Assembly (NCBI RefSeq): GCF_001735805.1
Contig: NZ_CP017248.1
Span: 1,054,001 to 1,118,000, forward strand
Source: Streptomyces fodineus
GTDB lineage: Bacteria; Actinomycetota; Actinomycetes; Streptomycetales; Streptomycetaceae
Length of the DNA stretch: 64,000 nt
Direction: 5' to 3'
Shown here: positions 52,321-60,521 of the stretch, in pieces
How positions within the stretch are numbered: position 1 is the first letter of the stretch
How the letters are laid out: each line of letters begins with the position of its first letter
Notes under the pieces: model-generated
What the model was told of the DNA's origin: nothing
What the model saw: the letters and a program-made list of their open reading frames with translations, nothing else
Databases searched by the model: none
Translations under genes and position numbers: made by a program

Positions 52321-52965
52321 ATGGCACCTCCCCGCGATCACGCACCGCTCGCCGAGCGCGTCGAGGAACTCCTCGCCGCCGGCGGCCCCTTGCCCATCGT
52401 CGCCGCCGGGCAGCCGGTGCTGCGACGCGGCACCGAGCCGTACGACGGCGAGCTCGGCCCCGCCCTGCTCGCCCGCTTCGTCGAGGCCCTGCGTGAAACC
52501 ATGCACGCCGCGCCCGGCGTGGGCCTCGCCGCGCCGCAGGTCGGTGTGGAGCTGCGGATCGCCGTCATGGAGGATCCGGCGCCGGTGCCCGAGGAGGTCG
52601 CGGTGGCCCGGGGCCGCATCCCGCAGCCGTTCCGGGTCCTGGTCAATCCGGTGTACGAGCCCGTCGGCAGCGCTCGTGCCGCGTTCTTCGAGGGCTGCCT
52701 GAGCGTGCCGGGATGGCAGGCGGTGGTGGCCCGGCACGCCGAGGTGCGGCTGCGCGGCCAGGACGAGCAGGGCCACGAGCTGGACGAGTTGTTCACGGGG
52801 TGGCCCGCCCGGATCGTCCAGCACGAGACGGACCATCTGGACGGCAGGCTCTATCTGGACCGTGCCGAACTGCGCTCCCTGTCGACGAACGAGGCGGTGG
52901 CCGCGCTGTGGAACCGGCCGACCCCGCAGAAGGCGGCGGAGGCCCTCGGCTTCGCCCTCCCGTAG
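52321..52965 (+). CDS. def: Peptide deformylase
   Basis: Removes the formyl group from the N-terminal Met of new proteins, in the cytoplasm at the ribosome. 214 residues with all three family motifs: GVGLAAPQ at 66-73, EGCLSVPG with metal ligand Cys126, and HETDH at 168-172. Start ATG 52321 (MAPPRDHA) fits the length of actinobacterial deformylases. The C-terminal extension after the active site is usual in Streptomyces. Probably an extra copy in the genome, as most Streptomyces carry more than one. It is followed after 44 bases by the hydrolase gene. Confidence 0.95.
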   Translation: MAPPRDHAPLAERVEELLAAGGPLPIVAAGQPVLRRGTEPYDGELGPALLARFVEALRETMHAAPGVGLAAPQVGVELRIAVMEDPAPVPEEVAVARGRIPQPFRVLVNPVYEPVGSARAAFFEGCLSVPGWQAVVARHAEVRLRGQDEQGHELDELFTGWPARIVQHETDHLDGRLYLDRAELRSLSTNEAVAALWNRPTPQKAAEALGFALP

Positions 52966-53009
52966 GTCCTGACACCGCGTAACCTTGTGCCCTCACTCGG
53001 GGAGGGGTC

Positions 53010-53909
53010 TTGAGCAAGGTCGTCTTCGTGCACGGCGTCGGCAAGCAGTATCTGAGCGAGGACTCGCTGGCCCGGGACGTGGTCCCCGAACTCCTCGGCG
53101 GGATACGGCTCGCGGGCGGGCCCGTACCGTCGTACGACGAGGTCGCGGTGGCGTTCTACGGCGACCTGTTCCGGCCCCGCGGCACACGTTCCCTGGGCGA
53201 ACCGCCCTACGACGAGGCCGACATCGAGACCGACGAGGAGTTCGCGCTCCTCATGGAGTGGTGGGCCGCGGCGGCCCGCACGGACCCGCAGGTCCCGGCG
53301 CCCGACGCGCCGGGCACCCGGGGACCGGCCGGCTGGGCGGCCTCCCGTTCCCTGCGCCTGAACGCCGTCCGGGCGGCCCTCGACGCGCTGACCGGCGCCC
53401 GCTGTCTGCGCGGCGTCCTGGACCGGGCGCTGATCGGCAGCCTGAAGCAGCTGACCGGCTACCTCACCGACGAGGCCGTGCGGCAGGCGGCCCGCGACCG
53501 GCTGGCGGCGCGCATCACCCCGCGGACACGGGCCGTCGTGGCGCATTCGCTGGGCTCGGTCGTCGCGTACGAGACGCTGTGCGATCCGGAGCGCAACCGC
53601 GACTGGGACGTGCGCATGCTGGTCACCCTCGGCTCCCCTCTCGGCATGCGCGCCCTCGTGCTGGACCGGCTCGATCCCGTCCCCCCAGAACGCCGAGCCG
53701 TGTGGCCGAAACCGCTGCGGGCCTGGACGAACGTCGCCGACGTGACCGACATCGTGGCGGTCGTACGGGAGCTGCGGCCCGCCTTCGGGGACGCGGTGGA
53801 CGATGTGCTCGTGGACAACGGCAGCCACATGCATGACGCGACCCGCTATCTGACCGCCGTGGAGACGGGCCGGGCCATCGCCACCGGGCTGCTGCCGGAG
53901 GCGGATTGA
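53010..53909 (+). CDS. Alpha/beta-hydrolase (lipase-like), partner of the caspase gene
   Basis: 299 residues. It begins with a beta-strand and oxyanion-type loop (VVFVHGVGK) and has the nucleophile Ser180 in VVAHSLGSVVAYE. A late His (273 or 275, NGSHMHD) is the likely triad member. The N-terminus has no signal peptide, so it should act in the cytoplasm. Start is TTG 53010, with GGAGGGG at 53001-53007. Its stop overlaps the ATG of the caspase gene (TGATG), so the two are co-translated. I infer that it is an effector or target of the protease. It could instead be an unrelated esterase. Confidence 0.88.
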   Translation: MSKVVFVHGVGKQYLSEDSLARDVVPELLGGIRLAGGPVPSYDEVAVAFYGDLFRPRGTRSLGEPPYDEADIETDEEFALLMEWWAAAARTDPQVPAPDAPGTRGPAGWAASRSLRLNAVRAALDALTGARCLRGVLDRALIGSLKQLTGYLTDEAVRQAARDRLAARITPRTRAVVAHSLGSVVAYETLCDPERNRDWDVRMLVTLGSPLGMRALVLDRLDPVPPERRAVWPKPLRAWTNVADVTDIVAVVRELRPAFGDAVDDVLVDNGSHMHDATRYLTAVETGRAIATGLLPEAD

Positions 53910-56900
53910 TGCGGTACCTCGTCGCGGCGGGGACCCGTCACTACCGCGCCGCGCCCGAACTGCCGCTGGTCCACGAGGACGTGGAGCGAGCGACGGAGCT
54001 GTTCACGTCGCTGGGATACCGGCGGATCCTCGGCTCCGTCTCGCGGGACCCCGCCGCCGAGGATGTCGAGAACGCCCTGGCCGACTGGTGCCGTGGCCCC
54101 GGTCTCACGTCCGAGGACATCGTCGTCGTGTACTACGCCGGGCACGGGGAGCGGGGCCCGGCCGGCCAGTACCGGCTCGCCTGCGCCGGCAGCGAGCCGG
54201 GGCGGCCCCGGTCATGGCTGTCCCTGCCGAACCTCGCCGAGATCCTCGCGACATCGCCGGTGCGCAACGTCCTGTTCATCGTGGACGCCTGTCACGCGGC
54301 CGCTGCCACCGCCGAGATCGCCTCGATCACCAACGGCATCGTCGCGGGCAGAGCGCGGGGCGACGACTTCGGCGCGGGCACCTGGCTGCTCGCCTCGGCC
54401 CGCCATCGCGACCTGTCCGAGGACGGGGCGTTCGTCGCGGAACTGGCGAAGGCCTGCACGCGAGGCGACGGGCCCTCGCAGCGGCACCTGGCGCCGAGCG
54501 TGCTCGCCGAACGCGTCAACCAGGCGTTCATCGACACCGGACGCGCCCAGCGGGCCGCGTGTTCCTCCGTCGACCAGTCCGAGCACCCGCCGTTCTTCCC
54601 GAACGCGGCCTTCGACCCGCTCGCCGAGATCGTCCCGGACGGACGGACCCGCGGGGAGTGCGAGGACCTCTCGACGCATTTCGAGCCCCGGGGCCGTGGC
54701 GTCGAGCATGTCCACGATCCCGGTTCCTACTTCACCGGCCGCGAGCGAGCGCTGCGCGAGGCGCGGGCCCACCTGTCGGGTCAGGGACCGGGCGGGCCGC
54801 TCGTCGTGACGGCCGACCCGGGCTCGGGCAAGTCTGCGGTCCTCGGCCGGCTGGTGCTGGAGGGCTGCGCCGACGCTGCCCTGAACGCCCGCCATCAGAC
54901 CTTGGAGGCACTGGTGGGCCGGGTCGCCGCGGCGGCGGACATCAGCGCCGCCACGCCCGTCGCCCTGTTCACGGCGCTGGCGCGCCGTGAACGGCCCTTC
55001 CGGATCGTGGTCGACTCCCTCGACGAGGCGGGGCCGGGCGGCGACAAGTCGGAGGCCCGCCGTATCGCCTGGGAACTCCTGCGGCCGCTCGCCGCCGTGG
55101 CCTGCGTCCGGCTGCTGATCGGCTCGCGGCGCGAGCTGCTCCCCCATCTGGGCGACCGGGTACCGGTCATCGACCTGGACGAGCGTGCGTACACCGAGGA
55201 CACCGACCCGGCCGAGTACGTCGAGAAGATCCTCAACGAGGCGGGGGCGCCGTACGCACCCTGTCCCATGGTCGCCCGACGTGTCGCGCACGAGGTGGCT
55301 CGCCGGGCGGGACGCTGCTTCCTGGTCGCCCGGATGACCGCGAGCGCCCTGCTGCGCGGACCGGTCGTCGACACGACGGTGCCCGGCTGGGCTGAGCAGC
55401 TTCCCTCCGACGTGGGCGGGGCGTACGAGGCGTATCTGCAGCGGCTTCCGGCAGGCCGGCATGCCGCCACGACGGCGCTGCTCACCGCCCTGGCGTTCGG
55501 CGAGGGCAACGGGCTGCCGCGCCGGATCTGGGTGCCGGTGGCGGCGCGGCTTTCCGGGATGGCTCTCGTCCAGGCCGATGTCGATCTGCTGCTGCGCGAG
55601 GACGGCTCCTACCTCGCCCAGGGCCACCAGGACGGAGCCCGCTACTTCCGGCTGTACCACCAGGAGCTGACGGACCACCTGAGAAGCCGTGCCCTGAAGT
55701 ACCGCGACCTGGCGGAGATCCAGGAGTGCTTCGTGGACACGCTCCTGGAGAGCGTCCCGGACCGGGACTGGGTCCGTGCGCAGCCCTACGTCCGAGCCCA
55801 TCTGGCCACCCATGCGGCCGGTTCGGGTGCGCTCGACACGCTCATCGAGGACGCCTCGTTCGTCGTGGCGTGCGATCCGGCCGGCCTGCTCCCGGCGCTC
55901 CGGCAGGCGCTGCGCCATCCGTCCCGGTCCATGGCCGTCGAACGGTACGCCTACCTCATCCTGGACAACGCCTCCGAGGCCGGCACCGACCGCGCGGCCC
56001 TGCTGGCCTTCGTGGCCCGCGCCTACGGCCAGGGCGAGCTGGCCGAACGTGCCGAACGCATCTCGGCCTCGTTGCGCCGCATCTGCGTCGAACCGCGGAC
56101 GATCACCGCGCACCGGGTGATCGGACGCCACGAGGGGCAGGCCTACTCGGTCAGCGAGATCAGCCCCAACTGGCTGATCAGACATGTGGTTCTGCACGAC
56201 GGAAGCCGCGTGGTGCTCGCCGCGCCGCCCCGGGCGTCCCATGTGCACGTGTGGCAGCTCGACGGTCCGTCCCGGTCGACCGTGCTGCCCCATCCGGCGC
56301 ACGTCCGGAGCTTCGCGGTGGTCCACAACCGGTGGGGCCGGGTGGAAGCGATCACTCTGGACGACGAAGGCACCCTGCGGACCTGGGACGTGGCCGATCA
56401 GGCTCTGATCCGGAAGCACCCCGGCACCTACCGGCATTTGTCCGATGCGGGAACGCTCTTTGACGGTACGCCCGTCGTCGTATGCGACGACGAGGAGAGG
56501 GTGACCGTTCTGGCTCTGCCGGCCCTGGAGACCGTGGCCGAGGTCGAGCGCCCTGCACCGGTGCCTCTCGACCGATCCCCGGCCGCGTGGCTGACGCAGC
56601 GGGACGGGCAGGTGTGCCTGCTGGTGTGTGACCAGCCGCAGGGACGCCTCACCCTGCATCCGCTGGACGAGGTCGGCCCGGGCACGGTGGTGCTCGACCA
56701 GTTGACCGGGGCCTCTCTTGCCGACCGCGTGGAGACGCCCGAGGGAACCGTCGTGGCGGTCAGCGGCACCTCACTCGTGACGCTGCTGGCGGTCGGCTCC
56801 GGGAAGACGACCATGTTCGCGCAGGTCGATACGAGGTGGCGCGGCCGGTTCGCCGCCGGCAGCAGCCTCGACCCGGTCTTCGTCGACAAGGAAAGAGGTG

Positions 56901-58525
56901 CCCTGCTCATGCAGCGGCTCGACGCGCCGTTGCGTCGTGTCACCGCGAGACGGGGCGTCGCCGGGGCGTCCCTGCTGGCACCGTTGGTGTACGAGGGGAA
57001 GGTGTACGCCGTCGTCGGAGGCTTCACGCCCGTCACGGTCGTGGACTGCGCGACGGGGAAGGCGGTGGGCTCACGGCTGTTCGGGCCCGAGGGCGCGGTG
57101 TGCGCACTCCGTGTGCTCGACTGGCCGGACGGGTCGGACCCCGACATCCTCGCCGTCGGTAACGACGGCACCGCCCGGCTCTGGCGCTGGGGAGCGCACG
57201 AAGAACGCCTGGCGCAGGCCGCGAGCGCAGGCGGATTCTCCGGCGAGGTCGACGCCCTGGTCCCCTGGCCCGGGGCGCGCGACGCCGTGGTGGCCGTCTC
57301 CGCGGGGTACACCCGCATCGCGGTGCCGGACTCCTCGGGGGCCACGCCCTTCGGGATCGTGTGCCGTCCGTTGCCGGAGCCGTCGTTCAGCGGTGTCGAC
57401 ATCGATGAGTGCATCACCGGGGAGGACGGCACCCTGGACCTGGTGGCCTCGAGGCACACCTTCATGGACAACCGCGCGAAGGCCGTCGACCGGGAACAGT
57501 GGGGGTTCCGCTACGTATGGGCCGAGCTCCTTCCGCCGGGCGAGGCCAGGCTCAGCGATGTGCAGGGCGTGGGCGGCCCGGGGCCCCGTTTCTCGGCTCA
57601 CCTCCTCCCTCCGACGGGTCGGCGATCCCGCCCGCGTCTCGTGGCCTTCGACGCGTTGCACGGCCGGGTCAAACTGCTGGACTCCCCTGCCGGCAACCCG
57701 GACTGGGCCGGGCTTCCCTGGTCGGTGAACCCCCTGCGGGACGTCTGCGCATCGGCGGCGTTCACCTCGCTGTCCGGCGAGGTGACGCTCGTGACCGTCG
57801 TACGACAGGCCGACGACTGGGAGTTTCCCATCGGCACGCAGCACTCTTCCTCCCGGCGGGCGAAGGACGCGCCGCCCCCTCCCGACGGCGAAACCACCGG
57901 CAGGCTGTGGGTCCACACGGGCGACGGCTGGCGCGCGGGTGACACGCTCGCCGTCGCGGATGGTGTCCAGCATCTGTCGCCGCACCACACCGGCGGTGGA
58001 ACCCGGTGGCTCGCCCAGCACGCGGTGGGCTCTTCCGTGAGCGTCATCGACCTCGTGACCCGCCGTCGCCACGAGGTCAGCCCGCCGCTGAGGGCGGCCG
58101 CACGGCGCATCGTTCCCCCCGGCCTGGGGAGTCTGTGGACCGCACGTCCTGACAGGACCCCGCTCCTGGTCTGCACGGTCCCCGTGCCGTACGCGAAGGA
58201 TCCGCTCGCGCGAGTCGTCGTCTGGGAAGCCGACGCCCCGGAGAGCCCCCGCGAGCTGCCGGTCCGGGCGGCGGGCCCGCTGAGCACCGGTCACGCGCCC
58301 AACGGAGAGGTCGTGGTGGCGGTCAGCGACGGCCAGGGAGTGACCCTCTGTCACCCTCAGAGCGGCGAGAAGGTCTGGTCGGCCCCGCTGCCGGCGCTCG
58401 TGAGCTCCCTGGCGTTCCCGCCCCACAGCCCCCACCTCGACATCGCCGTAGGCACCCAGCAGGGAGTCGTCCTCCTGCGGCCGAGGCTGTCCCGCTCCTG
58501 GCGGGAGCGCCTCGGCGTCGGGTGA
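53909..58525 (+). CDS. Caspase-like protease - STAND NTPase - beta-propeller protein
   Basis: 1538 residues in three parts. Residues 1-240 form a caspase-like (peptidase C14) domain with the His79/Cys128 dyad in YYAGHGERG and VDACHAA. After the FTGRERAL linker (275-282), an NTPase domain has Walker A ADPGSGKS (302-309) and Walker B VVDSLDE (367-373), and helical repeats follow. From about 740 to the end the sequence has beta-propeller character (for example TLRTWDV). The STAND layout suggests that the propeller senses a ligand, the NTPase oligomerises, and the protease is then switched on. ATG 53909 is preferred to TTG 53906 because it overlaps the hydrolase stop as TGATG. The defence role is inferred, not demonstrated. 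Confidence 0.9.
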   Translation: MRYLVAAGTRHYRAAPELPLVHEDVERATELFTSLGYRRILGSVSRDPAAEDVENALADWCRGPGLTSEDIVVVYYAGHGERGPAGQYRLACAGSEPGRPRSWLSLPNLAEILATSPVRNVLFIVDACHAAAATAEIASITNGIVAGRARGDDFGAGTWLLASARHRDLSEDGAFVAELAKACTRGDGPSQRHLAPSVLAERVNQAFIDTGRAQRAACSSVDQSEHPPFFPNAAFDPLAEIVPDGRTRGECEDLSTHFEPRGRGVEHVHDPGSYFTGRERALREARAHLSGQGPGGPLVVTADPGSGKSAVLGRLVLEGCADAALNARHQTLEALVGRVAAAADISAATPVALFTALARRERPFRIVVDSLDEAGPGGDKSEARRIAWELLRPLAAVACVRLLIGSRRELLPHLGDRVPVIDLDERAYTEDTDPAEYVEKILNEAGAPYAPCPMVARRVAHEVARRAGRCFLVARMTASALLRGPVVDTTVPGWAEQLPSDVGGAYEAYLQRLPAGRHAATTALLTALAFGEGNGLPRRIWVPVAARLSGMALVQADVDLLLREDGSYLAQGHQDGARYFRLYHQELTDHLRSRALKYRDLAEIQECFVDTLLESVPDRDWVRAQPYVRAHLATHAAGSGALDTLIEDASFVVACDPAGLLPALRQALRHPSRSMAVERYAYLILDNASEAGTDRAALLAFVARAYGQGELAERAERISASLRRICVEPRTITAHRVIGRHEGQAYSVSEISPNWLIRHVVLHDGSRVVLAAPPRASHVHVWQLDGPSRSTVLPHPAHVRSFAVVHNRWGRVEAITLDDEGTLRTWDVADQALIRKHPGTYRHLSDAGTLFDGTPVVVCDDEERVTVLALPALETVAEVERPAPVPLDRSPAAWLTQRDGQVCLLVCDQPQGRLTLHPLDEVGPGTVVLDQLTGASLADRVETPEGTVVAVSGTSLVTLLAVGSGKTTMFAQVDTRWRGRFAAGSSLDPVFVDKERGALLMQRLDAPLRRVTARRGVAGASLLAPLVYEGKVYAVVGGFTPVTVVDCATGKAVGSRLFGPEGAVCALRVLDWPDGSDPDILAVGNDGTARLWRWGAHEERLAQAASAGGFSGEVDALVPWPGARDAVVAVSAGYTRIAVPDSSGATPFGIVCRPLPEPSFSGVDIDECITGEDGTLDLVASRHTFMDNRAKAVDREQWGFRYVWAELLPPGEARLSDVQGVGGPGPRFSAHLLPPTGRRSRPRLVAFDALHGRVKLLDSPAGNPDWAGLPWSVNPLRDVCASAAFTSLSGEVTLVTVVRQADDWEFPIGTQHSSSRRAKDAPPPPDGETTGRLWVHTGDGWRAGDTLAVADGVQHLSPHHTGGGTRWLAQHAVGSSVSVIDLVTRRRHEVSPPLRAAARRIVPPGLGSLWTARPDRTPLLVCTVPVPYAKDPLARVVVWEADAPESPRELPVRAAGPLSTGHAPNGEVVVAVSDGQGVTLCHPQSGEKVWSAPLPALVSSLAFPPHSPHLDIAVGTQQGVVLLRPRLSRSWRERLGVG

Positions 58526-58532
58526 CACGGGC

Positions 58533-59963
58533 TCAGTTGTCGCGGTAGGCCTCCAGTAGCCGCAGCCACACCTCGCTCAGCGTCGGGTAGGACGGGACCG
58601 CGTGCCACAGGCGGCCGACCGGGACGCGGCCGGCGACGGCGACGGTGGCCGAGTGGATGAGTTCGCCGACGCCGGGGCCGACGAAGGTGACGCCGCGCAG
58701 GATCTCGTCCTCCAGGTCGACCACCATGCGGGCGCGGCCCTTGTAGCCGTCGCCGTACAGGCCGGCGCCCGCGACGGCGGAGAACTCGACGTCGACCGCG
58801 CGGACGCGGTGGCCCGCCTGTTCCGCCTCGGCGAGGGAGAGGCCGACCGCGGCGGCCTCGGGGTCGGTGAACACCACCTGGGGTACGGCGTGGTGGTCGG
58901 CGGTGGCCACGTGCGCGCCCCAGGCCTCGTCCGGTACGGGGTCGCCGGCCGCGCGGGCGGCGATGGCCGCGCCGGCGATGCGGGCCTGGTACTTGCCCTG
59001 GTGGGTGAGCAGGGCGCGGTGGTTGACATCGCCGACGGCGTACAGCCAGTCGGTGCCGGTGACGCGGAGGGTGTCGTCGACGTCCAGCCAGGAGCCCGGT
59101 TCCAGGCCGACGGTGTCGAGGCCGATGTCGTCGGTGTGCGGGGCGCGGCCGGTGGCGAAGAGGATCTCGTCGGCCTCGATCCGGTCGCCGGCGGCGGTGA
59201 TGGCCACCACCGTGCCGTTCTCGCGGGTGACGGACTCCACGGAGGTACCGGTGCGGACGTCGGCGCCCGCCTGGGTGAGCGCCTCGGCGACCAGTTCGCC
59301 GGCGAACGGCTCCATCCGGTTCAGCAGGCCCTTGCCGCGCACCAGCAGGGTGACCCGGGAGCCCAGGGCCTGCCAGGCGGTGGCCATCTCGGTGGCGACG
59401 ACACCGCCGCCGACGACGATCAGCCGGCCGGGGGCGGCCTTGGCGCTGGTGGCCTCGCGGCTGGTCCAGGGCTTCACCTGAGGGAGGCCGGGCAGGTCGG
59501 GCAGCTGGGCGCGGGTGCCGGTGGAGACGGCGACGGCATGGCGGGCGGTGAGGGTCGTGACCGTGCCGTCGGGGGCGGTCACGGTGACCGCGCGGGGACC
59601 GGCGAGCCGACCCTGGCCGCGGTAGAGGTCGGCGCCGATGCCGTCGAGCCAGGTGACCTGACCGTCGTCCTTCCAGTGGGAGGTGTACTCGTCCCGGCGG
59701 GCGAGGACGGCCGGGGTGTCGAGCGGGCCCCGGACCGCCTGGGCGAGGCCGGGCAGGTGGCGGGCGTCCGCCTGGGCGATCACCGGCCGGAGCAGGGCCT
59801 TGCTGGGCATGCACGCCCAGTAGGAGCACTCGCCGCCGACGAGTTCGCTCTCCACGATCGCGGTGGTGAGGCCGGCCGCGCGCGTGCGGTCGGCGACGTT
59901 CTCCCCCACGGGACCGGCCCCGAGCACCACGACGTCGTACGCGATGGATTCCGTTTCCGTCAT
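58533..59963 (-). CDS. FAD-dependent pyridine nucleotide-disulfide oxidoreductase
   Basis: 476 residues. FAD-binding motif VVVLGAGPVGENVA near the N-terminus; redox disulfide Cys46/Cys51 in GGECSYWACMPSK; NAD(P) motif VVGGGVVATEMA; second FAD motif YAVGDVN. The C-terminal dimer region ends HAVPSYPTLSEVW, resembling mercuric reductase/dihydrolipoamide dehydrogenase relatives, though the usual HPT motif is replaced. Start ATG 59963 (MTETESIAYDV) puts the first motif at the expected place, although no good ribosome binding site is visible. It is convergent with the caspase gene (7-base gap) and divergent from thioredoxin, so a thiol redox role is plausible. The substrate is unknown. Confidence 0.88.
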   Translation of the reverse strand: MTETESIAYDVVVLGAGPVGENVADRTRAAGLTTAIVESELVGGECSYWACMPSKALLRPVIAQADARHLPGLAQAVRGPLDTPAVLARRDEYTSHWKDDGQVTWLDGIGADLYRGQGRLAGPRAVTVTAPDGTVTTLTARHAVAVSTGTRAQLPDLPGLPQVKPWTSREATSAKAAPGRLIVVGGGVVATEMATAWQALGSRVTLLVRGKGLLNRMEPFAGELVAEALTQAGADVRTGTSVESVTRENGTVVAITAAGDRIEADEILFATGRAPHTDDIGLDTVGLEPGSWLDVDDTLRVTGTDWLYAVGDVNHRALLTHQGKYQARIAGAAIAARAAGDPVPDEAWGAHVATADHHAVPQVVFTDPEAAAVGLSLAEAEQAGHRVRAVDVEFSAVAGAGLYGDGYKGRARMVVDLEDEILRGVTFVGPGVGELIHSATVAVAGRVPVGRLWHAVPSYPTLSEVWLRLLEAYRDN

Positions 59964-60034
59964 GGGGTCAGTCTGGTGGGTGGTGTGCGCGTCGGCCACA
60001 TGGGTACGTGCGCGGACTACAGACGTGCACGTGT

Positions 60035-60060
60035 GGAATAGGCGGCCCGGCGGCCGTGTT
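60035..60060 (+). promoter_or_regulatory. SigR-type promoter of thioredoxin gene
   Basis: GGAAT at 60035-60039, exactly 18 bases, then GTT at 60058-60060: the SigR consensus of Streptomyces. A perfect palindrome ACGTGCACGT (60023-60032) lies directly upstream. Thioredoxin genes are classic SigR targets under disulfide stress. Confidence 0.8.
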
Positions 60061-60103
60061 TCCGCCGTCGGCACACCCCACACCAGGAAGAGGGACTCAC
60101 GCC

Positions 60104-60496
60104 ATGAGCAGCACCGTGGAGCTGACCAAGGACAACTTCGATCAGACGGTCACCGACAACGACTTCGTTCTGATCGATTTCTGGGCTGCCTGGTGCGGGC
60201 CGTGCCGCCAGTTCGCACCCGTGTACGAGAAGGCCGCCGTGGACAACCCGGACCTGGTCTTCGGCAAGGTGGACACCGAGGCCCAGCCGGAGCTGGCCGC
60301 GGCCTTCGGCATCCAGTCGATCCCGACGCTGATGATCGTCCGCGACAAGGTCGCCGTCTACGCCCAGCCGGGCGCCCTGCCCGAGCCCGCGCTGACCGAC
60401 ATCATCGGCCGGGCCCGGGACCTGGACATGGACGAGGTCCGCAGGAGCATCGCGGCCCAGGAGGCCCAGCAGGCCCAGGAGGGCACCGCCCAGTAG
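60104..60496 (+). CDS. trxA: Thioredoxin
   Basis: 130 residues. Disulfide reductase with the active site WCGPC (Cys31 and Cys34) inside FWAAWCGPCRQF and the cis-Pro loop SIPTLM. The C-terminal 25 residues are a Gln/Ala/Glu-rich tail beyond the usual fold. Start ATG 60104 is preceded by a GGAAGAGGG stretch. A SigR-type promoter lies 44 bases upstream, so it is likely induced by thiol oxidation. The divergent flavoprotein might act with it but is not a classic thioredoxin reductase. Confidence 0.95.
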   Translation: MSSTVELTKDNFDQTVTDNDFVLIDFWAAWCGPCRQFAPVYEKAAVDNPDLVFGKVDTEAQPELAAAFGIQSIPTLMIVRDKVAVYAQPGALPEPALTDIIGRARDLDMDEVRRSIAAQEAQQAQEGTAQ

Positions 60497-60521
60497 TCCC
60501 TGGAAGCGGTACGGCTGGTCC

